DNA from: an uncultured Collinsella sp.
Lineage (GTDB): Bacteria; Actinomycetota; Coriobacteriia; Coriobacteriales; Coriobacteriaceae
Length of the DNA stretch: 64,000 bases
Direction of reading: 5' to 3'
Assembly: GCA_959599095.1 (NCBI GenBank)
Contig: CAUGGC010000001.1
Location: 96,757 to 160,756, forward strand
Shown piece after piece: positions 49,667-58,752 of this stretch (position 1 is the stretch's first letter; every line of letters begins with the position of its first letter). The position numbers were made by a program, and so were the translations under genes. The notes under the pieces were generated by a model that was not told the origin of the DNA, searched no databases, and saw only the letters and a program-made list of their open reading frames with translations.

Positions 49667-50698
49667 CTAGTTGAATTTGAAGATCTTTGAGGCAAGACGG
49701 TATAGGCCGAGCGTGGTTTTGTCTCCGGCCCGTCCGCGCAGATTGGTGAAGAACCCGACCACGCCGTAGCGGGCACGACGATACATGCGCTCGTCGTAGG
49801 CCTTCAAATCATTCCACAGCGTCTTTAGGCGCTCGTCGGCGCAATCTTCATCGGAAAGCTTGGTAAGCACCGAGCAGATCGCCATCATCATGGTGAAGTA
49901 GCCCATCATGTACGAACGCAGGCGCGACGACTCAACATCGCTGTACAAGTGGTACGACTCCATCATGATACGCGTAACACGGAACTGCTGGTCCAGACGC
50001 TTGACCATCGTTGCCTCGTTGACGCTCTGGCCTTCGCGACCGATAAAGTAGCGGTAGAGGTCGATGTCGGCGTAGTACATGGTCTTGCAACGCGGCAGCG
50101 GCACGTAGGCGTAGATGTTGTCCACATAGAACGTGTGCGGCGGCATGGGAAGGTTAGACTCGCGCAGCACATCCGTGCGATAGCACAGGCTGTGCATAAG
50201 TAGGTTCTGGTCCAGGCGGAAATGACCGATCTGATCCCAGGAAAAAATCTTTTTGCGCGGCAGGGCAAATTTGTAGCCAATAGCGGTATGCGTGCCCTCG
50301 TAAACCTTCTCGTACACGTAGTTCGAGATAAACAGGTCAACGCGCTGGTCACGCTCTTCAAAGCCACGCAGAATCGACAGCATAGTCGAAAGAGCCGCAG
50401 CGTCGAGCCAGTCGTCCGAGTCGACGACCTTGTAGTAGGTGCCCTGTGCCTCGCGCAGACCCGAAAGAACGGCAATACCGTGGCCGCCGTTCTCCTGGTG
50501 CACCGCGCGAATGATACCGGGATAACGTGCCTCCCACTCGTCGGCCTTATCGGCCGTCTCGTCCTTGGAGCCGTCGTCCACCACGATAATCTCGATATCG
50601 GTGGCGTAATTGCTCCCCTCCAAGATAGAGGTGATGCAATGGTCCATGTCCTTGGCGGCGTTATACGAGGGAATACCGAATGTTATGACTTTATGCAT
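49667..50698 (-). CDS. Family 2 glycosyltransferase
   Basis: 343 residues from ATG 50698, overlapping the glf stop by eight bases. GT-A features: ITFGIPSYNAAKDMDHCI, IEIIVVDDGSKDETADKADEW and the metal-binding VVDSDDWLD (near residue 97). There is no membrane helix, so a cytoplasmic, membrane-peripheral enzyme is likely. The partner gene makes UDP-galactofuranose, so it might transfer galactofuranose or another sugar to a surface glycan; the sugar is an inference. Confidence 0.87.
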   Translation of the reverse strand: MHKVITFGIPSYNAAKDMDHCITSILEGSNYATDIEIIVVDDGSKDETADKADEWEARYPGIIRAVHQENGGHGIAVLSGLREAQGTYYKVVDSDDWLDAAALSTMLSILRGFEERDQRVDLFISNYVYEKVYEGTHTAIGYKFALPRKKIFSWDQIGHFRLDQNLLMHSLCYRTDVLRESNLPMPPHTFYVDNIYAYVPLPRCKTMYYADIDLYRYFIGREGQSVNEATMVKRLDQQFRVTRIMMESYHLYSDVESSRLRSYMMGYFTMMMAICSVLTKLSDEDCADERLKTLWNDLKAYDERMYRRARYGVVGFFTNLRGRAGDKTTLGLYRLASKIFKFN

Positions 50699-51893
50699 GG
50701 CAGGCGATAATCTCATCCGAAAGATCGAGGGCGGAATTGGTCACGGCGTCCATATCGTAGTAACGATACTCGGCCAGACGACCCACCGGGTGGAAGTTCG
50801 TCAGGTTCTGGACGCGCTCAAGATAGCGCTCATAGAGCTCACGGTTCTCGGGCTCAAGAATGGCGTAGTACGGCGTCTCGCCCGAGCCGGGCGTATAGGC
50901 CTTGGAGTACTCCTTCATGATGGTGGTCTTGCCAGGCAGGACCTGACCGGTCATGTTCTTGAACTCGGTGATACGCGTGTAGTCCTCGCTCGTGGTGTAG
51001 TTGACGGTGCCCACGGGCTGGAACCGGTCCATATCGAGCGTCTCGAACTTCATGTCGAGCGTGCGGTACGGCAGCGCGCCCAGGTCGAGGTTGAACAGCT
51101 CGTCGAGCGGACCGGTGTAGACGATCTCGCCGCCATAGACCTTGCCGTCGATCTTGACGGTAGTCTCGTCGATCTCGAAGAGGTCACGGGCGTCTACGTC
51201 ACAGAATACGTCGATCAGATCGTGATCGAGCATATGCTCGAACAGCGCGGTATAGCCGTCCTGCGGCATGCCCTGGAAAGGAGCCTGCGGGAAGTAGCAA
51301 TCGTCATCGCCCACAAAGACGGGGACGCGGCCGGTGATCGAGGGGTCGATCTGGTCGGGCGTCTGGCCCCACTGCTTCATGGTGTAATGCAAAAAGACGT
51401 TCTCGTAGACGTAATCGGCGACCTCGGCCAAGTCGGGGTCGTTCTTCTTGCGCAGCTCCATAATGGGCACCTTGACGTCCTTGCCAAAGGTCTCCACGAG
51501 CTTTTGGTACAGTTCCTCGCCGCGCTCATCGCCAAAGGCGAGCTTGAGGCTCGCATGGTTAAAGGGCACGGGCATAAGGGTACCGTTGATGTTGGCGAGC
51601 ACCTTGTGCTGGTAGTCCGTCCACTTGGTAAAGCGCGACAGGAAATTGTGGACGCGCTCGTTAAAGGTATGGTAGATGTGCGGACCATACTCGTGGACCA
51701 GGATTCCCGCCTCGTCAGTGCAGTCGAAGGCATTGCCCGCAATGTGGCTACGGCGCTCCAAAACGGCAACACGATAGCCGATGGTTTCGGCAAGACGGCG
51801 GGCGCAAACGGCACCGGCATAACCGGCGCCGACAACGATCATGTCGTACGCACCGGCATTAAAGCCTTCAGGCAGGCCTGAGGTAATCTGCAT
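50691..51893 (-). CDS. glf: UDP-galactopyranose mutase
   Basis: 400 residues. FAD motif DMIVVGAGYAGAVCARRLAE, VLERRSHIAGNAFDCTDEAGILVHEYGPHIYHT, and the later RVPVFVGDDDCYFPQAPFQGMPQDGYT are typical of Glf. It interconverts UDP-galactopyranose and UDP-galactofuranose with reduced FAD. AGGAGTATCG precedes ATG 51893. Confidence 0.95.
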   Translation of the reverse strand: MQITSGLPEGFNAGAYDMIVVGAGYAGAVCARRLAETIGYRVAVLERRSHIAGNAFDCTDEAGILVHEYGPHIYHTFNERVHNFLSRFTKWTDYQHKVLANINGTLMPVPFNHASLKLAFGDERGEELYQKLVETFGKDVKVPIMELRKKNDPDLAEVADYVYENVFLHYTMKQWGQTPDQIDPSITGRVPVFVGDDDCYFPQAPFQGMPQDGYTALFEHMLDHDLIDVFCDVDARDLFEIDETTVKIDGKVYGGEIVYTGPLDELFNLDLGALPYRTLDMKFETLDMDRFQPVGTVNYTTSEDYTRITEFKNMTGQVLPGKTTIMKEYSKAYTPGSGETPYYAILEPENRELYERYLERVQNLTNFHPVGRLAEYRYYDMDAVTNSALDLSDEIIACHA

Positions 51894-52050
51894 CGATACT
51901 CCTTGTCAAAAGCCACACGCTTTTTAACTGGGCTTTTTCTCGAACATACGTCGAGACATATTTATCAGAGCGATTATAGCGCTAATGCGTCCTATAATGA
52001 GCTTGCCACACAAGGAAAGCTCAAGCACCGCGGCGTACATAATTGAAAGG

Positions 52051-52073
52051 TAAACCCGCTAGCAGCGGGTTTA
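52051..52073. promoter_or_regulatory. Perfect palindromic hairpin in the pta leader region
   Basis: TAAACCCGCT and AGCGGGTTTA form a perfect 10-bp stem with a 3-base loop, 53 bp upstream of the pta ATG. As glf starts in the opposite direction at 51893, this is not a gene-end terminator. It may be a leader hairpin or an operator. Confidence 0.5.
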
Positions 52074-52125
52074 TTCGTGAACAGCCGGGCGCCTGGAGCT
52101 TAGCGAAACGCTTGTAAGGAGTAAC

Positions 52126-53106
52126 ATGAGCGATTTCCTAAACCGTATGAAGTCTGCCGCCAAGGCCGACCTTAAGACGATCGTCCTGCCCGAGGGCGAG
52201 GATCCGCGCACTATCGTCGCGGCCACCAAAATCATCGAGGAGGGCCTGGCAAAAATCGTCATCCTGGGCAACCCCGACGAGATCAACGTCCCCGGCGCTA
52301 CCGTCATCGACCCGCGCAATGCCGAGAAGCACGAGGAGTATGCGCAAAAGTTTGCCGAGCTCCGCGCCAAGAAGGGCGTTACCATCGAGCAGGCTCGCGC
52401 GCAGGTGATGGACGCCACCTACTTTGGCACCATGATGGTCAAGATGGGCGATGCCGACGGCCTGGTCTCCGGCGCCTGCCACTCCACCGCCGACACCCTG
52501 CGCCCCGCGCTGCAGATCCTCAAAACCGCCCCGGGCACCAAGCTGGTCTCGGCCTTCTTCGTGATGTGCACCGACACCCCGCAGTTCGGCACCGACGGCA
52601 CGCTGATCTTCGCCGACTGCGGCCTCAACATCAACCCGTCCTCCGACGAGCTCTCCGAGATCGCCATCGCCTCGGCCCACTCCTGGTCCACCTTCATGGG
52701 CAACGTTGAGCCGCACGTGGCCATGCTCTCCTACTCCACCATGGGCTCCGCCGGTGGCGAGGTCGCAAAGAAGGTCCAGGAGGCCGTGAAGTTCTGCAAG
52801 GAGAAGGCTCCCGAGCTCGCCATCGACGGCGACCTGCAGCTCGACGCCGCCATCGTCCCCACCGTCGCCCAGCTCAAGGCCCCCGGCTCCTCCGTCGCCG
52901 GTAAGGCCAACGTGCTCGTGTTCCCCGACCTCGAGGCCGGCAACATCGGCTACAAGCTGGTCCAGCGCTTCGCCGGTGCTGACGCCTACGGCCCCATCCT
53001 GCAGGGCATCGCCAAGCCGGTTAACGACCTGTCGCGCGGCTGCTCTGCCGACGACATCGTGGGTGTCGTGGCCATCACCGCCGTCCAGGCTCAGATGGCT
53101 GAGTAG
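52126..53106 (+). CDS. pta: Phosphate acetyltransferase
   Basis: 326 residues, the short (single PTA_PTB domain) form. DLKTIVLPEGEDPRTIVAATKI, MVKMGDADGLVSGACHSTADTLRPALQ, and near the C-terminus PGSSVAGKANVLVFPDLEAGNIGYKLVQRF. It interconverts acetyl-CoA and acetyl phosphate, feeding the two acetate kinases encoded convergently. AAGGAGTAAC precedes ATG 52126. Confidence 0.96.
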   Translation: MSDFLNRMKSAAKADLKTIVLPEGEDPRTIVAATKIIEEGLAKIVILGNPDEINVPGATVIDPRNAEKHEEYAQKFAELRAKKGVTIEQARAQVMDATYFGTMMVKMGDADGLVSGACHSTADTLRPALQILKTAPGTKLVSAFFVMCTDTPQFGTDGTLIFADCGLNINPSSDELSEIAIASAHSWSTFMGNVEPHVAMLSYSTMGSAGGEVAKKVQEAVKFCKEKAPELAIDGDLQLDAAIVPTVAQLKAPGSSVAGKANVLVFPDLEAGNIGYKLVQRFAGADAYGPILQGIAKPVNDLSRGCSADDIVGVVAITAVQAQMAE

Positions 53107-53147
53107 CGTACATATCCCCTCGGGACAGGAATTTCCGCCCGCTAGCA

Positions 53148-53181
53148 AAAGGCCTCCGGAGCTGTTGCTCTGGAGGCCTTT
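53148..53181. terminator. Bidirectional terminator between pta and ackA
   Basis: Stem 53148-53157 / 53172-53181 extended by GAGC/GCTC inside. A-run on the left and T-run on the right serve both convergent genes. Confidence 0.88.
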
Positions 53182-53203
53182 CGTTTACTTGCAAATGCGA
53201 GCG

Positions 53204-54382
53204 TTAGTTGTTCTTGGTCAGACGCTCGACGTCGTGGGCGATCATGTATTCCTCGTCGGTGGGGATGACCATGACCGTGACGGCGGAACCGGCGGCGCTG
53301 ATGACCTGCGGGCCGTTGCCCACGGCCTCGCGGTTCTTGTTATTGTCGATGCGCACGCCCAGCCACTCAAAGCAGTCGCAGAAGGCCTTGCGAATCGACC
53401 AGTCGTTCTCGCCGATGCCGGCGGTAAAGGTGATGGTATCCACGCCCGCCATGGAGGCGATCATGGAGCCGGCCTGCTGCATAGCCTTGTAGGCAAACAT
53501 ATCGAAGGCGAGCAGGCAGCGCTCATCTCCCTCGGAGGCGCGTGTACGGATGTCGCGGGCGTCGTTGGAGATGCCCGAGATGGCAAGCAGACCAGACTGC
53601 TTGTTCATCATGTCATCGACTTCCTGATAGCTGTAGCCGCCCTCGCGCTGGAGGTAGCACACGGTGGCCGGATCAATGGAACCGCAGCGAGTGCCCATCA
53701 TCAGGCCGTCGAGCGGCGTGAGGCCCATCGTGGTGTCGCGGCACACGCCGTCCTCGATAGCAGCGAGCGAAGCACCGTTACCCAAGTGGCACGAAAGCAG
53801 ACGGTGGCAGCGCGAACCCAGGATCTCCTTGGCCATCATCCACTCATAGCGGTGGCTCGTGCCGTGGGCGCCGTACTTGCGCACGTGGTACTTGTCGCAC
53901 ACGTCCTTGGGCAGCGCGTAGGTATAGGCGACCTCGGGCATGGTCATATGGAACGAGGTATCGAAGACCGCCACGTTGGGCAGCTCCGGATACTTCTCAC
54001 GGCAATACTCAATCGCCGCGGCCTCGCCGTAGTTGTGCAGCGGGGCGAGCGGGGCCACCTCGAGAATCTTGGCCATAACCTCGTCGTCGACAACTGCGGA
54101 ATCATCGAAGTGCCAGCCGCCCTGAACGATACGATGACCAATGCCATCAATCGTAAAGTCGGTCTTCTCGAGCTCCTCGAGCACACGAGCGATAGCAGAG
54201 CGATGATCGGGGAAAGGGACCTCCTCGGTCTGCTTGGCGCCACCGTTCTCGGAGTGGCCAAAGATGCCCATGTCCGAACCGATACGTTCGCAGTTGCCCT
54301 TGGCGAAAACCTCGCGGGTATCGGTATCCAAAAGCTGATATTTAAGGCTTGAGCTGCCGGCGTTGACAACAAGTACGTTCAT
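53204..54382 (-). CDS. ackA: Acetate kinase, paralogue 1
   Basis: 392 residues. ASKHA-fold motifs: VLVVNAGSSSLKYQLL (Asn7), GIGHRIVQGG (Arg), VFDTSFHMTMPE (catalytic Asp), YGAHGTSHRY, CHLGNGASLAAI, MGTRCGSIDP and FTAGIGEN, ending PTDEEYMIA. All classical catalytic residues are kept. It makes ATP and acetate from acetyl phosphate. AAAGGAG precedes ATG 54382. The second kinase lies 164 bp upstream with its own terminator in between. Confidence 0.95.
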   Translation of the reverse strand: MNVLVVNAGSSSLKYQLLDTDTREVFAKGNCERIGSDMGIFGHSENGGAKQTEEVPFPDHRSAIARVLEELEKTDFTIDGIGHRIVQGGWHFDDSAVVDDEVMAKILEVAPLAPLHNYGEAAAIEYCREKYPELPNVAVFDTSFHMTMPEVAYTYALPKDVCDKYHVRKYGAHGTSHRYEWMMAKEILGSRCHRLLSCHLGNGASLAAIEDGVCRDTTMGLTPLDGLMMGTRCGSIDPATVCYLQREGGYSYQEVDDMMNKQSGLLAISGISNDARDIRTRASEGDERCLLAFDMFAYKAMQQAGSMIASMAGVDTITFTAGIGENDWSIRKAFCDCFEWLGVRIDNNKNREAVGNGPQVISAAGSAVTVMVIPTDEEYMIAHDVERLTKNN

Positions 54383-54496
54383 GAGACTCCTTTGCAGTGC
54401 AATACGGTCGACGCAGACCCCTTAAGGCGGCCGCATTTTAATAAGAAGTTATCACAACTTGATAAATAGCTATTAAGCATATCGCCCAACGAGCAC

Positions 54497-54535
54497 AAAA
54501 GAGGGGCCGAACGGCGCTCGGTCGTCCAGCCCCTC
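54497..54535 (-). terminator. Intrinsic terminator of ackA paralogue 2
   Basis: Stem 54501-54507 / 54529-54535 with inner pairing. The AAAA before the left arm gives TTTT on the minus strand. Confidence 0.75.
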
Positions 54536-54546
54536 CCCTCTTGCAA

Positions 54547-55725
54547 TTACTTGCCGTTGACGATGCGCTCGACGTCGGAAGCGATCATGAACTCCTCGTC
54601 CGTGGGGATGACGAAAATCTTGACCTTGGAATCCTTGGCGGACAGGCACCAAGCGCCGTCGCCGCGCAGGGCGTTGCGGGCATGGTCCATCTTGACGCCC
54701 ATAAAGGCCAGACGGTCGGCCACGCCAGCGCGGACAGCCGGAGCGTGCTCGCCGATGCCGGCGGTAAAGACCAGGGTGTCCATGCCGCACATGGAAGTAG
54801 CCATCTCGGCAGCCTTGGCGGCAATCTTGTAGACAAACATGTCGAAGGCGAGCTGAGCATCGGGGTCACCAGCGGCGGCGAGCTCCTCGACGTTGCGGCA
54901 GTCGTTGGTCTTGCCGCCGGTCACAGCCAAAAGGCCGGACTTCTTGTTCATCATCTCGTCGACCTCGTCGAAGGTGTAGCCACCCTCGCGCTGCAGGTAG
55001 CACACGGTAGCCGGGTCGATGGAGCCGCAGCGGGTGCCCATCATGACGCCATCGAGCGGGGTGAGGCCCATGGTGGTGTCCATGCACTTGCCGTCCTCGA
55101 TAGCGCACAGGGAAGCGCCGGAGCCGATATGGCACACGACGACCTTGCGGGCCTCGCCGTTGGTCATCTCGGCGACCTTCTTGGAGATGTAACGGTAGCT
55201 GGTGCCGTGGGCGCCGTACTTACGGATGTGCAGCTTGTCGCAAACGTCCTTGGGTAGAGCGTAAGTCTTGGCGACCTCGGGCATGTTGAAGTGGAAAGCG
55301 GTGTCATAGACCGTGACGTTGGGCAGGTCGGGATACTGCTCCAGGCAGAACTCGATAACGTTGGCCTCGGGGTTGTTGTGGAGCGGCGCCAGCGGGGCGA
55401 CCTCGCGGATCTTAGCGAGAACGTCCTCGTCGACGAGGGAGGAATCGCCAAAGTACCAACCGCCCTGAACGATGCGATGGCCGATGCCCTCGATCTTGAC
55501 GCCGTTGGCCTCGAGGTCCTTCAGGACGACCTCGATGGCGACCTTGTGGTCGGGGAACTCGATGTTCTCGGTCACCTTCTTGGAACCGTTAGCAGCGTGG
55601 GTGAAGGTACCGCCGGTAAAGCAGACGCGCTCGCAGGAGCCCTTTGCGGACACCTTGTGGGACTTGGTGTCGATGACCTGATACTTAAGGGTCGAAGATC
55701 CCGCGTTGACGACCAGAACGTTCAT
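54547..55725 (-). CDS. Acetate kinase-family enzyme, paralogue 2
   Basis: 392 residues, the same length as paralogue 1 and collinear with it but clearly diverged. It keeps NAGSSTLKYQ, GIGHRIVQGG, VYDTAFHFNMPE, MGTRCGSIDP and FTAGIGEH. Two conserved stretches differ: GAHGTSYRY has Tyr for the second His, and CHIGSGAS has Ser in place of the usual Asn of LGNGAS. It could be a second acetate kinase or have shifted substrate preference (for example propionate). GTAGGGAGACAC precedes ATG 55725. Confidence 0.88.
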   Translation of the reverse strand: MNVLVVNAGSSTLKYQVIDTKSHKVSAKGSCERVCFTGGTFTHAANGSKKVTENIEFPDHKVAIEVVLKDLEANGVKIEGIGHRIVQGGWYFGDSSLVDEDVLAKIREVAPLAPLHNNPEANVIEFCLEQYPDLPNVTVYDTAFHFNMPEVAKTYALPKDVCDKLHIRKYGAHGTSYRYISKKVAEMTNGEARKVVVCHIGSGASLCAIEDGKCMDTTMGLTPLDGVMMGTRCGSIDPATVCYLQREGGYTFDEVDEMMNKKSGLLAVTGGKTNDCRNVEELAAAGDPDAQLAFDMFVYKIAAKAAEMATSMCGMDTLVFTAGIGEHAPAVRAGVADRLAFMGVKMDHARNALRGDGAWCLSAKDSKVKIFVIPTDEEFMIASDVERIVNGK

Positions 55726-55778
55726 GTGTCTCCCTACTAACAGGCGGTGTGGCGCCGCCAGGTTACATACGCTTCAAT

Positions 55779-55812
55779 AATAAACCCAAACGCCCTCGCG
55801 CTCGGGTTTATT
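55779..55812 (-). terminator. Intrinsic terminator of the MFS gene
   Basis: Perfect 9-bp stem 55779-55787 / 55804-55812; on the minus strand it runs into a T-rich ATTATT stretch. It lies between the MFS stop and the start of ackA paralogue 2. Confidence 0.7.
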
Positions 55813-55846
55813 GGCGTTGATATATAAGTTATCGGTGTCTAAATAC

Positions 55847-57007
55847 TCATGTCCTTTGGCTTGTAAGACGAAATAGCGCGGGGATATACACCAAAGAAGA
55901 AATCCCGAGCGCGACAAGCAATACGACTCGAATGCCCGCAGCGCTGCTCAACACAGCGTTGAGCAGATAGAAAAGAACAGCACCCACCGCCACCATCTGG
56001 CTTTGAACCGAAATCAATGAACAGCGCATCGAAGAATCAGCAGCATTTTGAAAAATTGAGTATTTAATTGGAGCAAACAACGAGTACGCAACCGTCTGCA
56101 GCACATAGAACACGGGCAGCAAATTAGCCGGAGTAAGGGGGATCAAAAACAAAGCTGTCAATACTAAGCGAATGATGCCGCAAATACGCGCAAAACGGCC
56201 CTTGTCGACATGAGCAATCACACTGGGCACAATAAGCCCCATGGAGGCCGAGGCAAGAAGCTGGACCGCAATGATCACACCCGAAGCGACGGCATTCATT
56301 CCGCGACCCGCAAGCAACAGTGAGAAAAAGTCTTCCAGGGCGACAAAAGCAAATGCCTGAGAGCAGTCCATGATGAACGCTGAACGAAGAATGCCGTTAC
56401 GCGCAATAGCGGCACCGATCATCTTCGGGCTAATTCCACGCTTAGGTGTCGCTGTAGTGTCCCCTCTTCGCATCTCAGGAATGCAGACAACGACAACCAA
56501 CGTCAACACCATTGCGATGATATCCGCCAAAAGACCAATGAGATACGCGCCAGCGGACGAAATGAAACCGCCCACACAAGCGGAGAGGGCATAAGAGGCA
56601 TAGAAAACAAATCGCTCAACGACATTAAGCCTTACGAGCTGGTCCAGAGAGACGCTGTCAATGTAAATCGCTTCCATGGACCCGCTCATACATGCAGCGG
56701 CAAAACCTTTGAGAGCAAACGCGCCGATTAAAAGCAGAGGAGAACGGACGAGAAGCAGGGCGGCGTAGTATCCAAGCATCCCCACGACGCCAACGAGACC
56801 ACTTGTCTTTCGTCCAAACCTATCGGCAATATAGCCAGTGGGAACTTCAAGGATGAACTTGCTCACTTGATATGCAATCATCATGCTAGAAATCGCCACC
56901 ATCGAGAATCCGACGAATTCAAGGTAAACCGTCAGAAAATACAAAATGGTGCTGAAGTTCGACAGAAAAACAAACGTCATATAAAGCAAAACTGTACGGT
57001 TTTTCAT
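55847..57007 (-). CDS. MFS transporter
   Basis: 386 residues from ATG 57007 (GGAGGGCGGAGC upstream). Twelve hydrophobic segments. The conserved loop 2-3 motif appears as VPTGYIADRFGRKTSGLVG, and SGSMEAIYIDSV resembles the TM5 region of drug-efflux MFS proteins. The substrate is unknown. A LysR-type regulator lies just upstream on the same strand (119 bp gap) and may control it. GC content is lower than in neighbours, which hints at different ancestry. Confidence 0.87.
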   Translation of the reverse strand: MKNRTVLLYMTFVFLSNFSTILYFLTVYLEFVGFSMVAISSMMIAYQVSKFILEVPTGYIADRFGRKTSGLVGVVGMLGYYAALLLVRSPLLLIGAFALKGFAAACMSGSMEAIYIDSVSLDQLVRLNVVERFVFYASYALSACVGGFISSAGAYLIGLLADIIAMVLTLVVVVCIPEMRRGDTTATPKRGISPKMIGAAIARNGILRSAFIMDCSQAFAFVALEDFFSLLLAGRGMNAVASGVIIAVQLLASASMGLIVPSVIAHVDKGRFARICGIIRLVLTALFLIPLTPANLLPVFYVLQTVAYSLFAPIKYSIFQNAADSSMRCSLISVQSQMVAVGAVLFYLLNAVLSSAAGIRVVLLVALGISSLVYIPALFRLTSQRT

Positions 57008-57126
57008 GCTCCGCCCTCCAAGAGTCAACAATCTAAATCGGAATCTTGGAAAAGCATGAGGGCAAAGCCGTCAGTCATGTGTTACAAGGCGTCAACATTC
57101 ACTTGACGACACGAGGCCAAATGGCC

Positions 57127-58017
57127 TCACGAAGCAAGATGACGCAATAGGTGAAGAAATACCGTCTGGTGTCGATCGGTCCAGGCATTTTGTCGATAGC
57201 AAAAGTAGATGGGCAAGGCTACGTCATGCGAACCTTCAATAGAGTACTCGCTCACTTCCGACCCATCTGATGCGAGAGAAGAGCCAGAAAAACCCAATAT
57301 CAATCCCCCGGCTTGAAGAAACTCAGCCTGCGCTCTGTTTCCGTATTCGACGTCGCGGAAGCGGAAATTAACCAGCTGAGCTTCGGGGCATTGATTGATC
57401 GCATTGAGACAGGGCGACAAATTAATGGGAACAGCTAACCTGCCGCCCAGTAACTCACGAACGGTCATAGCACCCACAGATTGATGACCCGCTGGGCACG
57501 AAAGAACCTTGAGCTCCTTTTCACCCAAGTATTTCGAAGAAAGGACACTGTCCCTTGGTTCCTCAAATGAGATGGCCGCATCCGAAATGCCAAGCACAAG
57601 TGATTCAAAGCATGTAGCCGTTGGCTGATGCCACACATCAAGGTGAATCTGAGGGTGCGAGCTTTCAAACGAGTCGTACCAGTTTTCGGAAAAAAGACGC
57701 CCCCGCCCGTGAAGACAGGGGACGTAAAGACGAAAGTGGCCGTCGGGCGAAACGCCACCGTTCCCCGATTGGGTGTACTTTTTGAGATCGTCGACTTGTG
57801 CCAGGATCACGCGTGCACGACGCGCAAATTCTCTGCCCGCCGGAGACAAAACAGCCTCCCCCGCCGATCGATTGAGCAAAACGATCTGATACTCAGACTC
57901 CAGTTTCTTAATTGCCGACGAGACAGCCTGTGGGCTCACGTGAACGGCGCGAGCCGCTTTGCGCACGCCGCCGTAGTTCGCTACCGCTTGAAGGTATTCG
58001 AGTTGAGAAAACTGCAT
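57127..58017 (-). CDS. LysR-family transcriptional regulator
   Basis: 296 residues. N-terminal winged HTH MQFSQLEYLQAVANYGGVRKAARAVHVSPQAVSSAIKKLESEY is typical LysR, followed by the linker helix and a periplasmic-binding-like effector domain (about 90-290). GGAG precedes ATG 58017. It is co-oriented with the MFS gene downstream. A GAGGCC/GGCCTC hairpin overlaps its stop codon (57113-57128). The effector is unknown. Confidence 0.9.
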   Translation of the reverse strand: MQFSQLEYLQAVANYGGVRKAARAVHVSPQAVSSAIKKLESEYQIVLLNRSAGEAVLSPAGREFARRARVILAQVDDLKKYTQSGNGGVSPDGHFRLYVPCLHGRGRLFSENWYDSFESSHPQIHLDVWHQPTATCFESLVLGISDAAISFEEPRDSVLSSKYLGEKELKVLSCPAGHQSVGAMTVRELLGGRLAVPINLSPCLNAINQCPEAQLVNFRFRDVEYGNRAQAEFLQAGGLILGFSGSSLASDGSEVSEYSIEGSHDVALPIYFCYRQNAWTDRHQTVFLHLLRHLAS

Positions 58018-58058
58018 AGGTTACTCCAAAGGCAGCCAAGGCGACGGGCCGTGCGTCC

Positions 58059-58394
58059 TCAGATGAGGTTCTCGCCCAGGTTCTTGCCGCCGAGGACGTG
58101 CATGTGGAAGTGCATGACGGTCTGACCGGCGTTGACGCCCTTGTTGGAGATGACGCGGAAACCGTCCTCCAGACCCTTGGCCTTGGCGACCTCCTGGATG
58201 GCGTGGGCCATGGCGCCCATGGTCTCGGCGGGCACGTTATCGGCGATGTCACTGTAGTGCTTCTTGGGGATCACGAGCGTGTGGACCGGCGCCTGGGGAT
58301 TGAGGTCGTCGAACGCGATGACCTGGTCATCCTCGTAGACGACGGTCGAGGGGATCTCGTGGTTGGCAATTTTGCAGAAGATGCAATCACACAT
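58059..58394 (-). CDS. HIT-family (HinT-like) nucleotide hydrolase
   Basis: 111 residues from ATG 58394 (AAAGGAACC upstream). CDCIFCKIANHEIPS with the zinc-type Cys pair, APVHTLVIPKKHY, and the HIT triad as TVMHFHMHVLGGKNLGENL. HinT-like enzymes hydrolyse phosphoramidates of AMP. It lies 49 bp after xseB and may be co-transcribed with xseA-xseB. Confidence 0.93.
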   Translation of the reverse strand: MCDCIFCKIANHEIPSTVVYEDDQVIAFDDLNPQAPVHTLVIPKKHYSDIADNVPAETMGAMAHAIQEVAKAKGLEDGFRVISNKGVNAGQTVMHFHMHVLGGKNLGENLI

Positions 58395-58443
58395 GGTTGG
58401 TTCCTTTCTCACAGACCAAGGTAATTATATTTGGTCGGGATGG

Positions 58444-58710
58444 TTAGAACGAAAGGTTGTCGTCGGTGTTGGCGGCTTCGCCGTCGGCGAGCACGTCGTT
58501 GCCGTCGACGTCCTTCAGGAGCACCGAGACCTTCTGCTCGGCATCGGACAAGCGGGTACGCAGGCTCTTGAGGAGCTCGACGCCGCGGGTATAGCTCTCA
58601 AGCGACTCCTCGAGCTCCATATCACCCGACTCCAAGCTGCGGATGATGAGCTCCAACTCCTGTGAAGCCTGCTTGTACGTAAGCTGCTCGACCGGGGTCT
58701 TCTCTGCCAT
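58444..58710 (-). CDS. xseB: Exodeoxyribonuclease VII small subunit
   Basis: 88 residues. LTYKQASQELELIIRSLESGDMELEESLESYTRGVELL is the XseB helical hairpin. It binds the large subunit XseA encoded immediately upstream (42 bp gap). A 25-residue acidic tail follows the core. AGGAAAGGAAACAG precedes ATG 58710. Confidence 0.94.
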   Translation of the reverse strand: MAEKTPVEQLTYKQASQELELIIRSLESGDMELEESLESYTRGVELLKSLRTRLSDAEQKVSVLLKDVDGNDVLADGEAANTDDNLSF

Positions 58711-58752
58711 ATCTGTTTCCTTTCCTAAAGGTTTATCGCTATGAAACGCGGC

